Assembly (NCBI RefSeq): GCF_001424835.1
Contig: NZ_LMCQ01000020.1
Coordinates: 249,384-313,383, forward strand
DNA length: 64,000 nt
Source: Variovorax sp. Root318D1
GTDB lineage: Bacteria > Pseudomonadota > Gammaproteobacteria > Burkholderiales > Burkholderiaceae_C
Reading direction: 5' to 3'
Shown piece after piece: positions 17,795 through 27,860 of this stretch. Below the pieces are notes generated by a model. It searched no databases and was not told where the DNA came from. It worked only from the letters and a program-made list of their open reading frames with translations. Each line of letters begins with the position of its first letter. Position 1 is the stretch's first letter. Both the position numbers and the translations under genes were made by a program.

Positions 17795-18340
17795 ATGACC
17801 ATCCGCATCCTGACTGCGCTCGCCACCGCCGCCGGCCTGGCCGCCTGTTCCGGCATGGGCGCCAAGCCCCCGATTTATTCGCAGGCCGCCCTGCCCGATG
17901 CCGTGAAAGTGCCGGCCGGACACGCGGTGGCCATGGAGACCGTGGGCGCCGGCGAGATCACCTACGAATGCCGGGCCAAGGCCAGCATGCCCGGCCAGCA
18001 CGAATGGGTCTTCGTTGGCCCCGACGCCAGGCTGTTGGACCGCAGCGGCAAGCAGGTGGGCAGGTACTACGGCCCGCCCGCCACCTGGGAGAGCACGGAC
18101 GGCTCCAAGGTCACGGCCACGCAGGTGGCGGTGGCGCCCAACGGCAGCGGCAACATTCCGCATCAGCTGGTGAAGGCGAATCCGGCGATGGGCACGGGCG
18201 CCATGCAGGGCGTGAGCTACATCCAGCGCGTGTCGACGCAAGGCGGCGTGGCCCCGACCGCAGCCTGCGACGCCTCGGCCATGGGCCGCAAGCAGGTCGT
18301 GAAGTACCAGGCCGACTACATCTTCTACCGCGCCATCTGA
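17795..18340 (+). CDS. DUF3455 family lipoprotein
   Basis: Predicted lipoprotein of 181 residues. The signal peptide ends in a lipobox (LAACSG, Cys near residue 18). The mature part matches DUF3455: VPAGHAVAMETVGAGEITYECRAK, then QHEWVFVGPDARLLD, a GRYYGPPATWESTDGSKV segment, and a C-terminal stretch ending KYQADYIFYRAI. Function of the family is unknown. The start is ATG 17795 with AAAGGA upstream. Divergent from the ECF sigma operon, it is a candidate member of that sigma factor's regulon by position, as such divergent exported proteins often are. Its leader carries a tetraloop hairpin. Confidence 0.78.
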   Translation: MTIRILTALATAAGLAACSGMGAKPPIYSQAALPDAVKVPAGHAVAMETVGAGEITYECRAKASMPGQHEWVFVGPDARLLDRSGKQVGRYYGPPATWESTDGSKVTATQVAVAPNGSGNIPHQLVKANPAMGTGAMQGVSYIQRVSTQGGVAPTAACDASAMGRKQVVKYQADYIFYRAI

Positions 18341-18437
18341 GCGTCCTCGGGCCCCGCTTTCCGCCGCCCGGAAAACATTTGGCAACGTATACTGCCTCGC
18401 AAAATCGGAGCGGGGCGCACCAAGGTGCGGGGCGGGA

Positions 18438-18974
18438 ATGAAGCAAATAGCGATCGTTGTCGCGCTCTGCGTGGGCGCGTGGTACTTTTTCATCGGCGGG
18501 CGCAAGCTCGACGAAGTCATGGTGCGCCAGTACTACGAGAAAGAGGCGCACGCCATCTATTCGCGCGACGCCGAGAAGCTGTGCGAGCAGCTCAGCAAGA
18601 AAGCCGTCATCCAGAGCAAGACGGTGATGATGGGCCGCACGCAGGAGACCACCAGCGACCGCGAACAGGCCTGCGAGTCCGTGCGCAAGACCTTCAAGAT
18701 GTTCGAGACGGTGGGCGAGGGCATGGGCGGCATTCTCACCATCGAGTACGAGTACCACATCGACAGCGTCCAGATTGCGAGCGACCGCAAGAGCGCCACC
18801 GTGGAAGGCACCAGCGTGCTGAAGATGGGCGAGGCCGCGATGCAGTTCAAGAGCAGCTTCACGCAGCGGCTGGAGCGCGAGCTGGGCAAGATGCGGCTCG
18901 TGCGCGGCGACGACGTCACGGTGGTGCGCCTGGGCGGGCGCGGCGCCATGAGCCAGAGCGACTTCTTCAAGTAA
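18438..18974 (+). CDS. membrane-anchored protein of unknown function
   Basis: I do not recognise the family. It has 178 residues: one N-terminal hydrophobic segment (IAIVVALCVGAWYFFIGG, residues about 4-21) that is either a membrane anchor or an uncleaved signal, then a soluble domain of alpha+beta look with two cysteines (LCEQLSKK and EQACESVRK). The second half has a regular strand pattern (GGILTIEYEYHIDSVQIASDRKSATVEGTSVL), reminiscent of small SnoaL/NTF2-like or DUF-type periplasmic domains. A TATACT -10-like hexamer lies at 18388-18393. It starts 13 bp from the next gene upstream in the same operon, so the pair at 18438-20289 is probably expressed together. Confidence 0.65.
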   Translation: MKQIAIVVALCVGAWYFFIGGRKLDEVMVRQYYEKEAHAIYSRDAEKLCEQLSKKAVIQSKTVMMGRTQETTSDREQACESVRKTFKMFETVGEGMGGILTIEYEYHIDSVQIASDRKSATVEGTSVLKMGEAAMQFKSSFTQRLERELGKMRLVRGDDVTVVRLGGRGAMSQSDFFK

Positions 18975-18987
18975 ACGGGCTCGCACC

Positions 18988-20289
18988 ATGCCCGCCAACG
19001 ATTCGCTCCCGCCCCCGCCGCCTTTCTGGCACCGCCTCAACAGCTTCTTCGCGTTTCCGTTCCAGCTGCGGCCGTTGATGTATGGCCTTGGGCTCGCGTT
19101 CTGCAGCCTGCTGTTCGAGGTGCTTCCCTTTGTCCACCCGGGGCTGTCGCTGCTGCTGATCGAGCTGGGCATCGTGCTCGCGGCCAGCCGCTATGGCTTC
19201 AAGGTGACCGCGCTCGGTTCGCGCGGCATCTGGCGCTCGGCCGATTTTCCGCGCGAGCTGAACGAGGACTGGGTCAACCTGCCGTGGAAGCTGTTCGCCA
19301 TTTCGGTGGTGCAGGGCGCGCTGATCGGCTGGCTGGCATGGTTCGAGCCGGTGCTCGGTACCGTGGCGCTGTTCGTGGTGTCGTTCACCTTTCCGGCCGC
19401 GGTGATCGTGCTGGTGCAGTCGGGCAGCTTCTTCCAGGCCATGAACCCCGGCCATGTGATGGATGCGATGCGCATCATCGGCTGGCCCTATGCGCTGCTG
19501 TGCTTCTTCCTGTTCCTGCTGAGCACGGGGGCGCAGATCGCCATCGGCGTGCTGCTGCCGATGATCAATGGGGTCATCGTGCTGCCGATCGCCAATTTCG
19601 CATTCATCTACTTCGGCTGGGTGATGGCGAGCCTGCTCGGCTACGTGATGTACCAGCACCACGACGCCTTCGGCATCGACCTCTTGCCCGGCGGCGGCGT
19701 GGACGACGGCGCGCCGGCGGACCGCCGTACGCCGGAGCAGATCGCCGCGCAGCGCACCGATGCCGAAGTGGCGCAGCTGGTCACCGAGGGCGACCTGGCC
19801 GGCGCGCTGGGCGTGGCCTACGAGGCGCAGCGCGTGGCACCGGCCGACGACCTGGCGGCGCAGCGCCGCTACCACCGCGTGCTGCTGGTCTCGCCCGACA
19901 AGGCGGCCACCTTGCTCGACCATGCGCGCCGCTACATTCCGCTGCTGCTGCGGCGCGACCTGGCGTCCGAGGCGCTGAAGGTCTTCAGGGCCTGCCGCGA
20001 GAAGGACAAGGCTTTTGCGATCGACGACGCACCCACGGTGATGTTGCTGGCCAAAGCCGAATGGCGCAACGGCGATGCCCATGCCGCGCTGGCGCTGTTG
20101 TCGGGTTTCGATCGGCGGTTTCGCGGGCATGCGGCCATTCCGCAAGCCTATGAGCTGGCAGCTCGGGTGCTGGTGCAGGGGCTGGGCCGCACCGACATGG
20201 CGCAGCCCATTCTGACGACGCTCGAATCGCGCTTTCCGGAGAGCGAGCAGACGCAGGAAGTGCGCTGGCTGCTGCGGCCGACCGCCTAG
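18988..20289 (+). CDS. polytopic membrane protein with C-terminal helical-repeat domain
   Basis: Unrecognised 433-residue protein. Residues about 1-230 form roughly five to six transmembrane helices (LMYGLGLAFCSLLFEVLPF, GLSLLLIELGIVLAAS, LFAISVVQGALIGWLAWF and later segments), with the arrangement of DUF4013-like integral proteins. The second half (about 245-433) is soluble and alanine/leucine-rich, with helix pairs resembling TPR repeats (AQLVTEGDLAGALGVAYEAQRVAP, MLLAKAEWRNGDAHAALALLSGF). It follows the unknown anchored protein gene by 13 bp and is convergent with the rhomboid gene (13 bp apart). A role in envelope assembly or scaffolding is possible but unproven. Confidence 0.65.
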   Translation: MPANDSLPPPPPFWHRLNSFFAFPFQLRPLMYGLGLAFCSLLFEVLPFVHPGLSLLLIELGIVLAASRYGFKVTALGSRGIWRSADFPRELNEDWVNLPWKLFAISVVQGALIGWLAWFEPVLGTVALFVVSFTFPAAVIVLVQSGSFFQAMNPGHVMDAMRIIGWPYALLCFFLFLLSTGAQIAIGVLLPMINGVIVLPIANFAFIYFGWVMASLLGYVMYQHHDAFGIDLLPGGGVDDGAPADRRTPEQIAAQRTDAEVAQLVTEGDLAGALGVAYEAQRVAPADDLAAQRRYHRVLLVSPDKAATLLDHARRYIPLLLRRDLASEALKVFRACREKDKAFAIDDAPTVMLLAKAEWRNGDAHAALALLSGFDRRFRGHAAIPQAYELAARVLVQGLGRTDMAQPILTTLESRFPESEQTQEVRWLLRPTA

Positions 20290-20302
20290 CTTGCCTGGCT
20301 GA

Positions 20303-21778
20303 TCAAGCGCGCTCGAGGGCGCGTGTCACCATATCGTTGGGCGCGATCCGCAGCAGGTGCGGCAGCCATCCGACGGCCATGTCGCGCTCGCCGGCATGCA
20401 GCAGGCCATTGGCGCAGACCGACAGGGTGTCGGCCAGCTCGGGATGGTCGGGCGCGGTCTTCAGCAGCACGCGGCACAGCTTGTCGGCATCCTGGAACTG
20501 GCGCACGCGCGTGAAACGGCGCGCGAGCCGCGCCATGTCGTCGGGTTTGAGCCGGGCGCCCGGCTTGGCTTGGTCGAGGTAGGTGGTGTAGCTGGCGTGC
20601 TGCAAGGCCAGCGTGTCTTGGTCGGTGGCCGGCAGGCGGAAGATGCGGCGCGCGGCGTGATGAAAGTCTTCGCCCGCGGGCTGGAGCCGCGCGGTGTTGA
20701 ACCAGGCGCGCAGTGTGTCGGTGTCGCCGGGCCGCAATGCGGCGGCAGCACGCCATTCGGCCGTGGCGGCCTCGAACTTCATGGCAGCGCCCAGCCGGCG
20801 TGCCGCGGCCACGTGGCCATTGAACTCCTCGTCGCCGTCTGATTGTTCCGAGGCCACGGTCTCGGGCGTCTTCACCCGTTTCAGCGCCATGGCGCAGGCC
20901 ATGAGTGCCGCGCCCGTCAAAAGGCCGCCCAGGTGGGCCATGTATGCGATGCCCTGGCCGCCCACCAGATGCTGGAGCAACTCGTTGGCAATCCAGGCCG
21001 GCAGCAGCAACAGGGCCGGCGCGGTGACGTAGTTGAAATAGAAGAAGAGCTGGTAGAAGAACCGGATGCGCCGCAGCCGGTACATCACGGCGTACATGCC
21101 CATCAGCGCCGACACCGCGCCCGAGGCGCCGAGGCCGTAGCTGCCCTTGCCCGCATAGGCCCAGTCGGCCAGCACCGACGCGCCCACCGCGCCCAGGATG
21201 TAGAAACTCAGGTAGGTGCCGCGGCCCAGCGCCAGCTCGACCGAGAACCCGAACAAGAAGAGGAACAGCATGTTGCCCAGCAGGTGCCCGGTGCTGCCGT
21301 GCAGGAAGGCCGCGGTGACCCAGGTCCAGGGCTTGAATTCGGCGTCCTTGGTGTAGTCCTGCGCCCAGCGTTCGGTAAACGGCGCGGGCTGCATCGATTC
21401 GTACTGCTGGCGATCGCGCTTCCACTCGGCGTATCGTGGATTGGCGGGCGTGACCACGCCATCTGCTCGGAGCTTTTGCAGGAACGTTTTTTCCTGCTGC
21501 ATGCCGTCGAGCAGCGGCCCTGTCTGCTTGCGGGCCAGCAGCCGCTGCGCGGCTTTGGCGCGCGGCGAACGCGTTTCCTCGAGCCAGGCCACGAAGGGCG
21601 GCAGCTCCAGTTCGGGCAGCACGCTCTGTGCGTAATAGTGGGCCGCGCGTTCGTCGGCCTTTTCTTCACTGCGCTGCGGCCCCCAGAACACGATCATGTT
21701 CACGAGGATCAGCAGCACCGTCATCCACGGCGGATTGCGCCAGCTCGGTTTGTTTTCGAGCGGGATGGCGTAGAACAA
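20303..21778 (-). CDS. rhomboid-family intramembrane serine protease with TPR-like tail
   Basis: Intramembrane protease of 491 residues. The catalytic serine is in GASGA (about residue 220) and the histidine in AYMAHLGG (about 280); HGSTGHLLGNMLFLF supplies the oxyanion-region asparagine. The first helix (PPWMTVLLILVNMIVFW) is separated from the core by an unusually long ~115-residue charged insertion. After the last helix, about 170 residues form helix pairs with TPR character (GAAMKFEAATAEWRAAAALRPGD and FTRVRQFQDADKLCRVLLKTAPDHPELADTL). Substrates are unknown. The gene is 13 bp downstream of argH on the same strand, so read-through is likely. It converges with the polytopic membrane protein gene. 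Confidence 0.87.
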   Translation of the reverse strand: MFYAIPLENKPSWRNPPWMTVLLILVNMIVFWGPQRSEEKADERAAHYYAQSVLPELELPPFVAWLEETRSPRAKAAQRLLARKQTGPLLDGMQQEKTFLQKLRADGVVTPANPRYAEWKRDRQQYESMQPAPFTERWAQDYTKDAEFKPWTWVTAAFLHGSTGHLLGNMLFLFLFGFSVELALGRGTYLSFYILGAVGASVLADWAYAGKGSYGLGASGAVSALMGMYAVMYRLRRIRFFYQLFFYFNYVTAPALLLLPAWIANELLQHLVGGQGIAYMAHLGGLLTGAALMACAMALKRVKTPETVASEQSDGDEEFNGHVAAARRLGAAMKFEAATAEWRAAAALRPGDTDTLRAWFNTARLQPAGEDFHHAARRIFRLPATDQDTLALQHASYTTYLDQAKPGARLKPDDMARLARRFTRVRQFQDADKLCRVLLKTAPDHPELADTLSVCANGLLHAGERDMAVGWLPHLLRIAPNDMVTRALERA

Positions 21779-21791
21779 GCGGCGCTTTCGA

Positions 21792-23189
<1,398 letters not shown>

Positions 23190-23211
23190 GGGAACCGTTG
23201 GAGAGGCAATA

Positions 23212-24312
23212 ATGGGTTGGTTACCCAATGTATCTGTGATGCGCAACCCGGCGATTTTATCGGCCAGCTCCACCCCCACGCCTTCGGCCCCGCCGGAAAG
23301 AGGGCGTTTGACCGCGCGCGGCAGCACGGGACTGTTCGACGCCTGCCAGATCGGCGTGGTGCTGCGCACGGTGCTCTTCGTGGAGGCCCTGGTGGCGACG
23401 GCCACGCTGTTCGTCTCGTCCACCCCGATGGGATGGCTGGTGCAGACCGCCACCGTCACGGGCGGCGCCTTGCCTGCCACCCTGTTGTGGCTGGTGGCCG
23501 CCTGCGGGCTGAAGAAGCCGCTCGGTCGTCTGCCCCGGCAGGCGCAGTACGCGGCGGGGGCCGCGCTCGGTGCCTTGTCCGCGCTCTACGGCTGCGGCCT
23601 GCTGCGGCTCACCGGCGTTCTTGGTACGGCGCCGTGGCTGGCCAGTGCCGTGGCGGGCGCCTTCATTGCGGGCCTCGTGATGGCGGCGATGGTGCTGCGC
23701 GCGCGCGGCCAGACGCCGGCCGCCATGACGGCCCGGCTGGAGGAGCTGCAGTCGCGTATCCAGCCGCACTTTCTGTTCAACACCCTCAACAGCGCCATTG
23801 CCCTGGTGCGCGAGGAGCCGGCCAAGGCCGAGACCATGCTGGAAGACCTGGCCGAGCTGTTTCGCCAGGCGCTGGCCGACCCGGGCGAATCTGGCACGCT
23901 GGCCGACGAGATCGCGCTGGCCGAGCGCTACCTGGCCATCGAGCAGGTGCGTTTCGGCGACCGCCTGCGCATCCGCTGGGACCTGGACGCCGCCGCCAGC
24001 AATGCCCGGCTGCCGCCACTTTTGCTGCAGCCACTGGTGGAAAACGCCATCAAGCACGGGGTGGAGCCCAGTCCCGATGGCGCCAAGCTGCGCATCCGCA
24101 CCGAGCGCCGTGGCAGCGTGGTGGTGATCGAAGTGGTCAACAGCCTGCCGCCCCTACGCTGGGCCGACGAGCCTTTGCCGCGCGGCCATGGCATTGCGCT
24201 GGCCAACGTGCGCGACCGGCTTCGGCTGCTGCACGACATGCAGATGCAGTTCAGCGCCGGCATGGACCAGAAGAACTACCGCGTACGGATTGCCATTCCC
24301 GCCGAACCATGA
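23212..24312 (+). CDS. LytS/AlgZ-type sensor histidine kinase
   Basis: Inner-membrane histidine kinase of the His_kinase family, about 366 residues. Four or so hydrophobic helices (about residues 45-165) form the sensor part, with no separate sensory domain. The phosphoacceptor His186 is in [15 protein letters not shown], followed by the N-box [15 protein letters not shown] and G-box [20 protein letters not shown] at 23200-23206 with 5-bp spacing supports ATG 23212; in-frame ATGs at 23188 and 23239 are alternatives. Its stop overlaps the response regulator start (ATGA). The AlgZ/AlgR-like pairing suggests control of envelope or surface functions, but the stimulus is unknown. Confidence 0.85.
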   Translation: MGWLPNVSVMRNPAILSASSTPTPSAPPERGRLTARGSTGLFDACQIGVVLRTVLFVEALVATATLFVSSTPMGWLVQTATVTGGALPATLLWLVAACGLKKPLGRLPRQAQYAAGAALGALSALYGCGLLRLTGVLGTAPWLASAVAGAFIAGLVMAAMVLRARGQTPAAMTARLEELQSRIQPHFLFNTLNSAIALVREEPAKAETMLEDLAELFRQALADPGESGTLADEIALAERYLAIEQVRFGDRLRIRWDLDAAASNARLPPLLLQPLVENAIKHGVEPSPDGAKLRIRTERRGSVVVIEVVNSLPPLRWADEPLPRGHGIALANVRDRLRLLHDMQMQFSAGMDQKNYRVRIAIPAEP

Positions 24313-25055
24313 CCCTCAAGACCCTGATCGTCGACGACGAAGCCCTGGCCCGCTCGCGCCTGCGAACCCTGCTGCGCGACTGCCAATCGCCCGCTGCCGA
24401 GGTGGTGGCCGAGGCCGCGCAGGGCGCCGAGGCACTGCAACACCTGGAGAACATGGCGCTCGACCTGGTGCTGCTCGACGTGCACATGCCCGGCGTCGAT
24501 GGCATCGAGGTGGCGCGCGCCCTGCGCGACCGGCCCGATGCGCCAGCCGTGGTGTTCGTGACCGCCCATGCGGCCCATGCGGTGACCGCCTTCGACCTGG
24601 ACGCGGTCGACTACCTGACCAAGCCGGTGCGCGCCGAGCGCCTGCAGCAGGCGCTCCAGAAGGCCGAGCGCTTCTTGAAGGAGCGGCGCGCGCTGCAGGC
24701 GAATGCCCTGTCGGAAAGCGTGCTCATCCAGGACCGCGGCCGCGCCGAGCGGGTGCCGCTGTCCGAAGTGCTCTACCTGAAATCGGAGTACAAGTACCTC
24801 ACGGTGCGCACCGCCTCGCGCAGCCACATCCTGGATGGCTCGCTGAATGAATTCGAGGAGCGGTATCCGGGGCGCTTCCTGCGGGTGCACCGCAATGCGC
24901 TGGTGGCACGCTCGGCCATCCGCGCGCTGGAGAAATACGACGACGGGGAAGACGCCGAAGGCTGGGCCCTGCGGCTCGATGCGATTCCCGAACCCGTCGC
25001 GGTGTCGCGGCGGCAACTGGCTGCAGTGCGCGAAGTGCTGAAGGAACCGCGATGA
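24309..25055 (+). CDS. LytTR-family response regulator (AlgR-like)
   Basis: Two-component regulator of 248 residues. The receiver domain (about 1-120) has the acidic pair in LIVDDEA, the phosphorylation site Asp57 (LLDVHMPGVDG), the conserved threonine in VTAHAAHA and lysine in YLTKPV. The C-terminal LytTR DNA-binding domain (about 140-245) shows YLKSEYKYLTV, ILDGSLNEFEERYPGRFLRVHRNALV, and a final SRRQLAAVREVL. It overlaps the kinase gene by ATGA and the AI-2E-family transporter gene by another ATGA, so the three form one translationally coupled operon. LytTR regulators bind direct repeats; I did not find a convincing pair near this operon. Confidence 0.9.
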   Translation: MTLKTLIVDDEALARSRLRTLLRDCQSPAAEVVAEAAQGAEALQHLENMALDLVLLDVHMPGVDGIEVARALRDRPDAPAVVFVTAHAAHAVTAFDLDAVDYLTKPVRAERLQQALQKAERFLKERRALQANALSESVLIQDRGRAERVPLSEVLYLKSEYKYLTVRTASRSHILDGSLNEFEERYPGRFLRVHRNALVARSAIRALEKYDDGEDAEGWALRLDAIPEPVAVSRRQLAAVREVLKEPR

Positions 25056-26314
25056 GCGACGACAGGAATACCACCGGGCAGGGCGCGGCGGTGCAAGAGG
25101 CTCCCGAAGCCGTGGAGCCCCCGCCGGAACTGCCGCCCGAACCCGTGCCGGAGCCGCTGCGGGAAGCCACGGAATCGGAAACAAGGCCCGAACCGGAGCC
25201 CGAGCCCGACCGCGTGCTGCTGCACATGCCGGTCGACGTGCGCAGCGCATCGCTGGTGGTGCTCGCCGTGCTCGCCAGCGTCTTCGCCTTGCGCTGGGCG
25301 TCGGCGGTTTTCATTCCGCTGATGCTGAGCCTCCTGATGAGCTACGCGCTGTCGCCGCTGGTCGACATGCTCGAGCGCTGGAGGGTGCCGCGCTGGATCG
25401 GTGCGGCGGTGATCCTGCTGAGTTTGGGCGGCGGCCTGGGCTGGACCGGCTATTCGCTGTCGGGCAGCGCCTCGGAGCTTCTCGATGCCTTGCCGGTGGC
25501 CGCGCAGAAGCTGCGCCAGGCCGCGCGCAGCGACAAGAACGCCGCCGCCACGCCGCTGGACAGCGTGCAGCAGGCCGCTGCGCAGCTCGAACGCGCGGCC
25601 GAGGAGAACTCCGCCCGCGTCGCGGCTCGCAAGGGCGTGGCCCGCGTCATCATCGAGCGGCCGCCCTTCAACGTGCGGGAGTACTTGTGGAGCGGCACCG
25701 TCGGGTTGCTGGGCGCTATCGGGCAGCTCACGCTGGTCGCCTTTCTCACCTTCTTCGCGCTGTGCTCCGGCAACACGTTCCGGCGCAAGCTGATCAAGAT
25801 CACGGGCCCGAGCCTGCAGAAGAAAAAGATCACGGTGCATGTGCTGGACGACATCACGCAGAACATCGAGCGCTATCTGCTGGTGCAGATACTGACCAGC
25901 ATGCTGGTCGGGGTTGCCACGGGCGTGGCGTTCTGGTCCCTTGGCCTGGACAACGCCGCCGTCTGGGGCATCGTGGCGGCCGTGACCAATCTCATGCCGT
26001 ACATCGGCTCGGTGATCATCATGGCCGCGGCGGGGCTGGTGGCCTTCGTGCAGTTCAACACCATCGAAATGGGCCTGCTGGTGGCCGGCACGTCGCTGAT
26101 CATCCACACCCTCGTCGGCAACCTGCTGGTGCCCTGGCTCACCAGCCGCACCAGCCGCATGAACCCCGTGGCGGTGTTCGTCGGCGTGATCTTCTGGGGC
26201 TGGCTGTGGGGCGTCTGGGGGCTGCTGCTCGGCATTCCCATCACCATGGTGATCAAGTCGATCTGCGACCGGGTCGAAGACCTGCAGCCGATCGGCGAGT
26301 TGTTGGGGGAATAG
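25052..26314 (+). CDS. AI-2E family (PerM-type) transporter
   Basis: Polytopic inner-membrane protein of 420 residues in the AI-2E/UPF0118 (PerM) family, which exports small molecules or ions; AI-2 itself has been shown for only one member. The N-terminus is a disordered Pro/Glu-rich cytoplasmic stretch (about 1-55). Eight predicted helices follow, with the family motifs ADLFPLMLSLLMSYALSPLVD (first helices), QNIERYLLVQILTSMLVG, and GLDNAAVWGIVAAVTNLMPYIGSVI in the C-terminal half. It is the last gene of the kinase-regulator operon and ends 22 bp from the convergent acetyltransferase. Membrane-stress control by the two-component pair is a reasonable inference. Confidence 0.85.
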   Translation: MSDDRNTTGQGAAVQEAPEAVEPPPELPPEPVPEPLREATESETRPEPEPEPDRVLLHMPVDVRSASLVVLAVLASVFALRWASAVFIPLMLSLLMSYALSPLVDMLERWRVPRWIGAAVILLSLGGGLGWTGYSLSGSASELLDALPVAAQKLRQAARSDKNAAATPLDSVQQAAAQLERAAEENSARVAARKGVARVIIERPPFNVREYLWSGTVGLLGAIGQLTLVAFLTFFALCSGNTFRRKLIKITGPSLQKKKITVHVLDDITQNIERYLLVQILTSMLVGVATGVAFWSLGLDNAAVWGIVAAVTNLMPYIGSVIIMAAAGLVAFVQFNTIEMGLLVAGTSLIIHTLVGNLLVPWLTSRTSRMNPVAVFVGVIFWGWLWGVWGLLLGIPITMVIKSICDRVEDLQPIGELLGE

Positions 26315-26336
26315 GCCGGGCTGGTGCGTCGGCGGC

Positions 26337-26861
26337 TCAGCGCAGCGCACGCTGCATGAGCACGGTGTCGACCCACTGCCCGAACTTGAAGCCGACGTTG
26401 CGCAGCACGCCCACCGTCTCGAAGCCGAGGCTCTCGTGCACGCGCTGCGAACCCGCGTTGGCGCTGTTGCCGACCACCGCCACCATCTGCGTGAAGCCGC
26501 TCTCTGTGCAGCGCCGGATTACCTCCTGGAGCAGCGCCTTGCCGATGCCGTGGCCTTGCATGCCCGGCGCGACGTAGATCGAATCTTCCACCGTGTGGCG
26601 GTACGCCGAGCGGCTGCGGTAGGGACTCGCATAGGCATAGCCGGCCACCTCGCCATCCTTCATGGCCACGAGGTAGGGAAGGCCGCGCGCAACCACGTCG
26701 GCGCGGCGCAATTGCATCTGCGGGGCCGTGGGCACTTCTTCCTCGAAGGAGCACAAATCGTGCAGCACGTAGTGGCCGTAGATCGCCTGCACGGCCGGCA
26801 CGTGGTTCGGCCCGGCATCGAGGATCTCGACGGCGGGGGATGCAAGGGTGGATGAGGGCAT
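26337..26861 (-). CDS. GNAT N-acetyltransferase (phosphinothricin acetyltransferase-like)
   Basis: Acetyl-CoA-dependent N-acetyltransferase of 174 residues. It follows the Pat/Bar/MddA pattern: AIYGHYVLHDLCSFEEEVPT near the N-terminus, YRSRSAYRHTVEDSIYVAP, the acetyl-CoA loop GMQGHGIGKALLQEVIRR, MVAVVGNSANAGSQRVHESLGF and the end motif GFKFGQWVDTVLMQRAL. Family members acetylate methionine sulfoximine, phosphinothricin or related amino-acid analogues; the exact substrate is not fixed by sequence. The ATG at 26861 is chosen since similarity starts right after it. It is divergent from a LysR gene, the classic arrangement for a LysR target. Confidence 0.88.
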   Translation of the reverse strand: MPSSTLASPAVEILDAGPNHVPAVQAIYGHYVLHDLCSFEEEVPTAPQMQLRRADVVARGLPYLVAMKDGEVAGYAYASPYRSRSAYRHTVEDSIYVAPGMQGHGIGKALLQEVIRRCTESGFTQMVAVVGNSANAGSQRVHESLGFETVGVLRNVGFKFGQWVDTVLMQRALR

Positions 26862-26893
26862 GCGCCGATCTTGACCCGACGGCATCGATAAGT

Positions 26894-26901
26894 GAAGCTT
26901 C
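26894..26901. promoter_or_regulatory. palindrome in the divergent acetyltransferase/LysR region
   Basis: GAAGCTTC is the core of a longer imperfect dyad (about 26884-26911) that lies in the 48 bp between the two start codons. Position and symmetry suggest a LysR autoregulatory site; sequence alone does not prove it. Confidence 0.3.
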
Positions 26902-26909
26902 GTTGATCT

Positions 26910-27860
26910 ATGCAAGGCATAAGAAATACTTTGGACAAGACACTGAACCTCGACCAGCTGAAATCGTTCGGGCTGGTGATCGAAACCGGCAGCTTCTCGG
27001 CCGCGGCCGACCGGCTCGGCCTCACGCAGCCGGCGGTGAGCCTGCAGATCCGCCAGCTGGAGCGCAGGCTGGCGGTGCGCCTGATCGAACGGGTAGGCAA
27101 GCGCGCCAAGGCCACGCCGGCGGGCGTCGAACTGCTTCGGCACATTCAGCACATCGAAACCGCGGTGGAGAACGCCATCGACGCATTGGCGGACCATGCC
27201 AGCGGCGTCACGGGCCGCGTCCGCCTGGGCACTGGCGCAACGGCCTGCCTGTATTTTTTACCGGCGCTGCTGCGCGGCCTGCGCGAGCAGTTTCCGGCGC
27301 TCGGCATCGTGGTGAGCACAGGCAACACCGACGACCATGTGCGCAGGGTGGAAGAAAACAGCATCGACCTCGCGCTGGTCACGCTGCCGGCCGCGGGGCG
27401 CTCGCTGAGCGTGGTGCCGGTGCTCGACGACGAGTTCGTCGCTATTGGCCGCAGCGATCTCGCGCCGCTGAAGGCGCGCGTGGCGCCCGCCGAACTGGCC
27501 GCCTTGCCGCTGGTGCTGTTCGAGCCCGCGGCCAACACCCGCAAGCTGGTCGATCGCTGGTTCGCGGCCGATGGCCTGCAGCCGCAGCCCGTGATGGAGC
27601 TGGGCAGCGTCGAGGCAATGAAGGAGATGGTGGCCGCGGGGCTGGGCTACGGCATCGTGCCGCGCATGGCCATGGCGGGCCGCGGCGCCCACCCCGGCCT
27701 GAAGGTGAGCCAGCTGAGCCCGCGCATGCACCGCACGCTGGCTGTCGTGATCCGGCGCGACAAGCCGGTCAACAAGGCGCTGCGCGTGGTGCTCGACGCG
27801 ATCGTCGCGGCCGGCAAGAAGGGCAAGGCCGCGCCGCTTGCTACTCGGCCGAAAAAGTAG
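26910..27860 (+). CDS. LysR-family transcriptional regulator
   Basis: LysR regulator of about 316 residues. The winged HTH lies at about residues 15-75 (DQLKSFGLVIETGSFSAAADRLGLTQPAVS and LQIRQLERRLAVRLIERVG). The co-inducer domain follows from about 100, with GRVRLGTGATACLYFLPALL and SVEAMKEMVAAGLGYGIVP. The start is uncertain: ATG 26910 has no Shine-Dalgarno, and TTG 26931 (LDKTLNLDQ) is an alternative closer to the usual N-terminus. It overlaps the convergent MFS gene by 20 bp at its 3' end. It probably regulates the divergent acetyltransferase; whether the MFS gene belongs to the same circuit is unclear. Confidence 0.88.
   Translation: MQGIRNTLDKTLNLDQLKSFGLVIETGSFSAAADRLGLTQPAVSLQIRQLERRLAVRLIERVGKRAKATPAGVELLRHIQHIETAVENAIDALADHASGVTGRVRLGTGATACLYFLPALLRGLREQFPALGIVVSTGNTDDHVRRVEENSIDLALVTLPAAGRSLSVVPVLDDEFVAIGRSDLAPLKARVAPAELAALPLVLFEPAANTRKLVDRWFAADGLQPQPVMELGSVEAMKEMVAAGLGYGIVPRMAMAGRGAHPGLKVSQLSPRMHRTLAVVIRRDKPVNKALRVVLDAIVAAGKKGKAAPLATRPKK

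Noticed and set aside
18381-18398. A TGGCA...TGC element before the 18438 gene that looks like a sigma-54 promoter
   Set aside because: The GG to GC spacing is 11 bases instead of the strict 10; the TATACT inside it fits a sigma-70 -10 box better.
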